A stretch of 64,000 nt of DNA from CAYFWF01 sp964346815. Lineage in GTDB: Bacteria > Acidobacteriota > Aminicenantia > Aminicenantales > Aminicenantaceae. Below, in pieces: positions 63,491-64,000 of the stretch. The stretch is taken from assembly GCA_964346815.1 (NCBI GenBank), contig CAYFWF010000057.1, forward strand, positions 268,266 through 332,265. Reading direction: 5' to 3'. The translations under genes were made by a program, and so were the position numbers. Within the stretch, counting starts at the first letter, position 1, and the number at the start of each line of letters is the position of its first letter. The notes below the pieces were generated by a model. The model made no database searches, was not told the DNA's origin, and was given only the letters and a program-made list of their open reading frames with translations.

Positions 63491-63579
63491 CTAAAAACGA
63501 ACCGACGATGGGAACCAAAAGAAGGGAACTCTCTCCAGCCATCACAAGAGAGCAGTGGGTATTGTGGCATGTTTTTTAA
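63283..63579 (+). pseudogene. IS3-family transposase OrfB, 5' fragment
   Basis: It reads in the -1 frame relative to orfA: LSPAKRSRAIDHVCRELRVS, RRACQVLGQPRSTQRH and LVERIVSLASQYGRYGYRQL match the start of IS3 OrfB. From about 63487 the frame continues with unrelated residues (LSAKNEPTMGTKRRE) to a stop at 63577-63579. The rve integrase domain with its DDE triad is missing. Confidence 0.75.
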
Positions 63580-63640
63580 ATAAACTTTATTCTGTATTGT
63601 GAAGAGACGATTGAGTATTAAAAGAAAAATTTAATCTGAT

Positions 63641-63695
63641 AGGACACATGACTCTGGATCATGGAATCGGGGTTCGAATCCCTGCTTCCCAGCCA
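63641..63695 (+). pseudogene. tRNA-Gln(CTG) 3' fragment, including CCA
   Basis: AGGACACATGACTCTGGATC, then ATGGAATCGGGGTTCGAATC and CCTGCTTCCCAGCCA, is an exact-looking bacterial tRNA-Gln from the 3' side of the D arm to CCA. Anticodon loop with CTG, T arm with TTCGAAT, and acceptor 3' strand CTTCCCA are present. The matching 5' acceptor strand (TGGGGAG) is absent upstream, so this is not a complete gene. Best read as an attachment-site remnant of an integrated element. Confidence 0.75.
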
Positions 63696-63780
63696 GCCTG
63701 ATTTCTCTGTTTTCCCCCTGGGAATCCCATATTTGACTTTCAACCGTGTTACCATAGCGTCAGCGCTAATCAACTGAACC

Positions 63781-63797
63781 TGTCACGTATTTGTCAC
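63781..63797 (+). repeat. TGTCAC direct repeats beside the tRNA-Arg fragment
   Basis: TGTCAC occurs at 63781-63786 and 63792-63797, 11 bases apart, close to one helical turn. Short direct repeats like these next to a tRNA-derived att site can be arm-type sites of a tyrosine integrase; no integrase gene is inside the window. Confidence 0.3.
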
Positions 63798-63815
63798 TTG
63801 GAATGAAATTTCCTT

Positions 63816-63877
63816 GTTGATAGAGCGTCTGACTACGAATCAGAAGGCCGTAGGTTCGAATCCTGCCGGGCGTACCA
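63816..63877 (+). pseudogene. tRNA-Arg(ACG) 3' fragment, including CCA
   Basis: GTTGATAGAGCGTCTGACTA, then CGAATCAGAAGGCCGTAGGT and TCGAATCCTGCCGGGCGTACCA-type 3' end, covers the D-loop to CCA of a tRNA-Arg. Anticodon stem TCTGA/TCAGA with loop CTACGAA (anticodon ACG), T stem GTAGG/CCTGC. The 5' acceptor strand (ACGCCCG) and D-stem 5' strand are missing. The flanks after both this fragment and the Gln fragment share CTCTGTTTT...ATCCCA...TTTCAACC, as if duplicated. Beyond 63878 nothing else is seen to the window edge. Confidence 0.75.
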
Positions 63878-64000
63878 GGGAAAACCTCCGATTTCAGCAA
63901 CTTACTCTGTTTTTAGGCTTTCAATCCCAGTACCATATTTTCAACGCTTTTCAACCATTTTTGTGAAATGGGAGTATTTATTCCCGTTCCAGTTACTGGG

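Noticed and set aside
1..64000. CRISPR array, rRNA genes or a complete tRNA
   Set aside because: No regularly spaced repeats or rRNA-like sequence were seen, and the only tRNA-like sequences lack their 5' halves.

Overview
The window looks like a chromosomal segment of a diderm, LPS-exporting bacterium, most likely Acidobacteriota or the related Aminicenantota. This lineage call is inferred from gene content, not from a marker search. The clues are two GWxTD-motif proteins, an Oar-like TonB receptor with an N-terminal carboxypeptidase-regulatory domain, TPR-fused alkaline-phosphatase-fold proteins, a complete Tol-Pal operon, and LptA/LptB followed by rpoN. Bases 1 to about 56.5 kb are dense, ordinary chromosome. 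About 56.5-64 kb is lower in GC, sparse in genes and full of remnants, and is read here as a genomic island.

Layout. 0-8.8 kb (+): the end of an LptA-like gene, lptB, rpoN, long-form hpf, ptsN-like EIIA, hprK, rapZ, EIIA-mannose type, HPr and enzyme I. This is a regulatory PTS with no permease in view; HPr keeps both His15 and Ser46. 8.8-15 kb (-): cupin plus response regulator, then tolQ-tolR-tolA-tolB-pal-cpoB-ssb. 15-17.2 kb (+): trkH (apparently without a canonical start codon) and trkA, followed by a MITE-like palindromic element with an 8-bp target duplication. 17.4-30 kb: a TonB receptor, a circularly permuted ATP-grasp protein, two GWxTD proteins, a Thr-type sulfatase-fold/TPR protein, a CarboxypepD_reg/TPR protein and the Oar-like receptor with its terminator. 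30-37 kb: an MrfA-like helicase and uvrA diverge from a repeat-bearing intergenic region, then holB and ricT. 37-49 kb: a sigma/anti-sigma pair, an HD-GYP protein, a LutB-LutA-type fusion, ftsK, ksgA, a second sulfatase-fold lipoprotein, folC, accD and a receiver with Glu in place of the phospho-Asp. 49-56.5 kb: a glycan or lipid-sugar cluster (GT2, GT4, epimerase, SPASM radical SAM, two Gfo/Idh paralogues of which one has lost its catalytic motifs, and an unassigned protein).

The island (56.5-64 kb) holds a three-gene operon of unknown function, tandem hairpins, a small membrane protein, two tandem SnoaL-like lipoproteins, about 1.6 kb of decayed DNA, an outer-membrane beta-barrel gene with a near-perfect sigma70 promoter and a palindrome over its start codon, a beta-lactamase-fold hydrolase cut by an IS3-family element that is itself truncated, and three 3'-side tRNA fragments (Arg-like, Gln-CTG, Arg-ACG). 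The fragments suggest repeated tRNA-targeted integration. No rRNA, CRISPR array, complete tRNA or integrase gene is visible.
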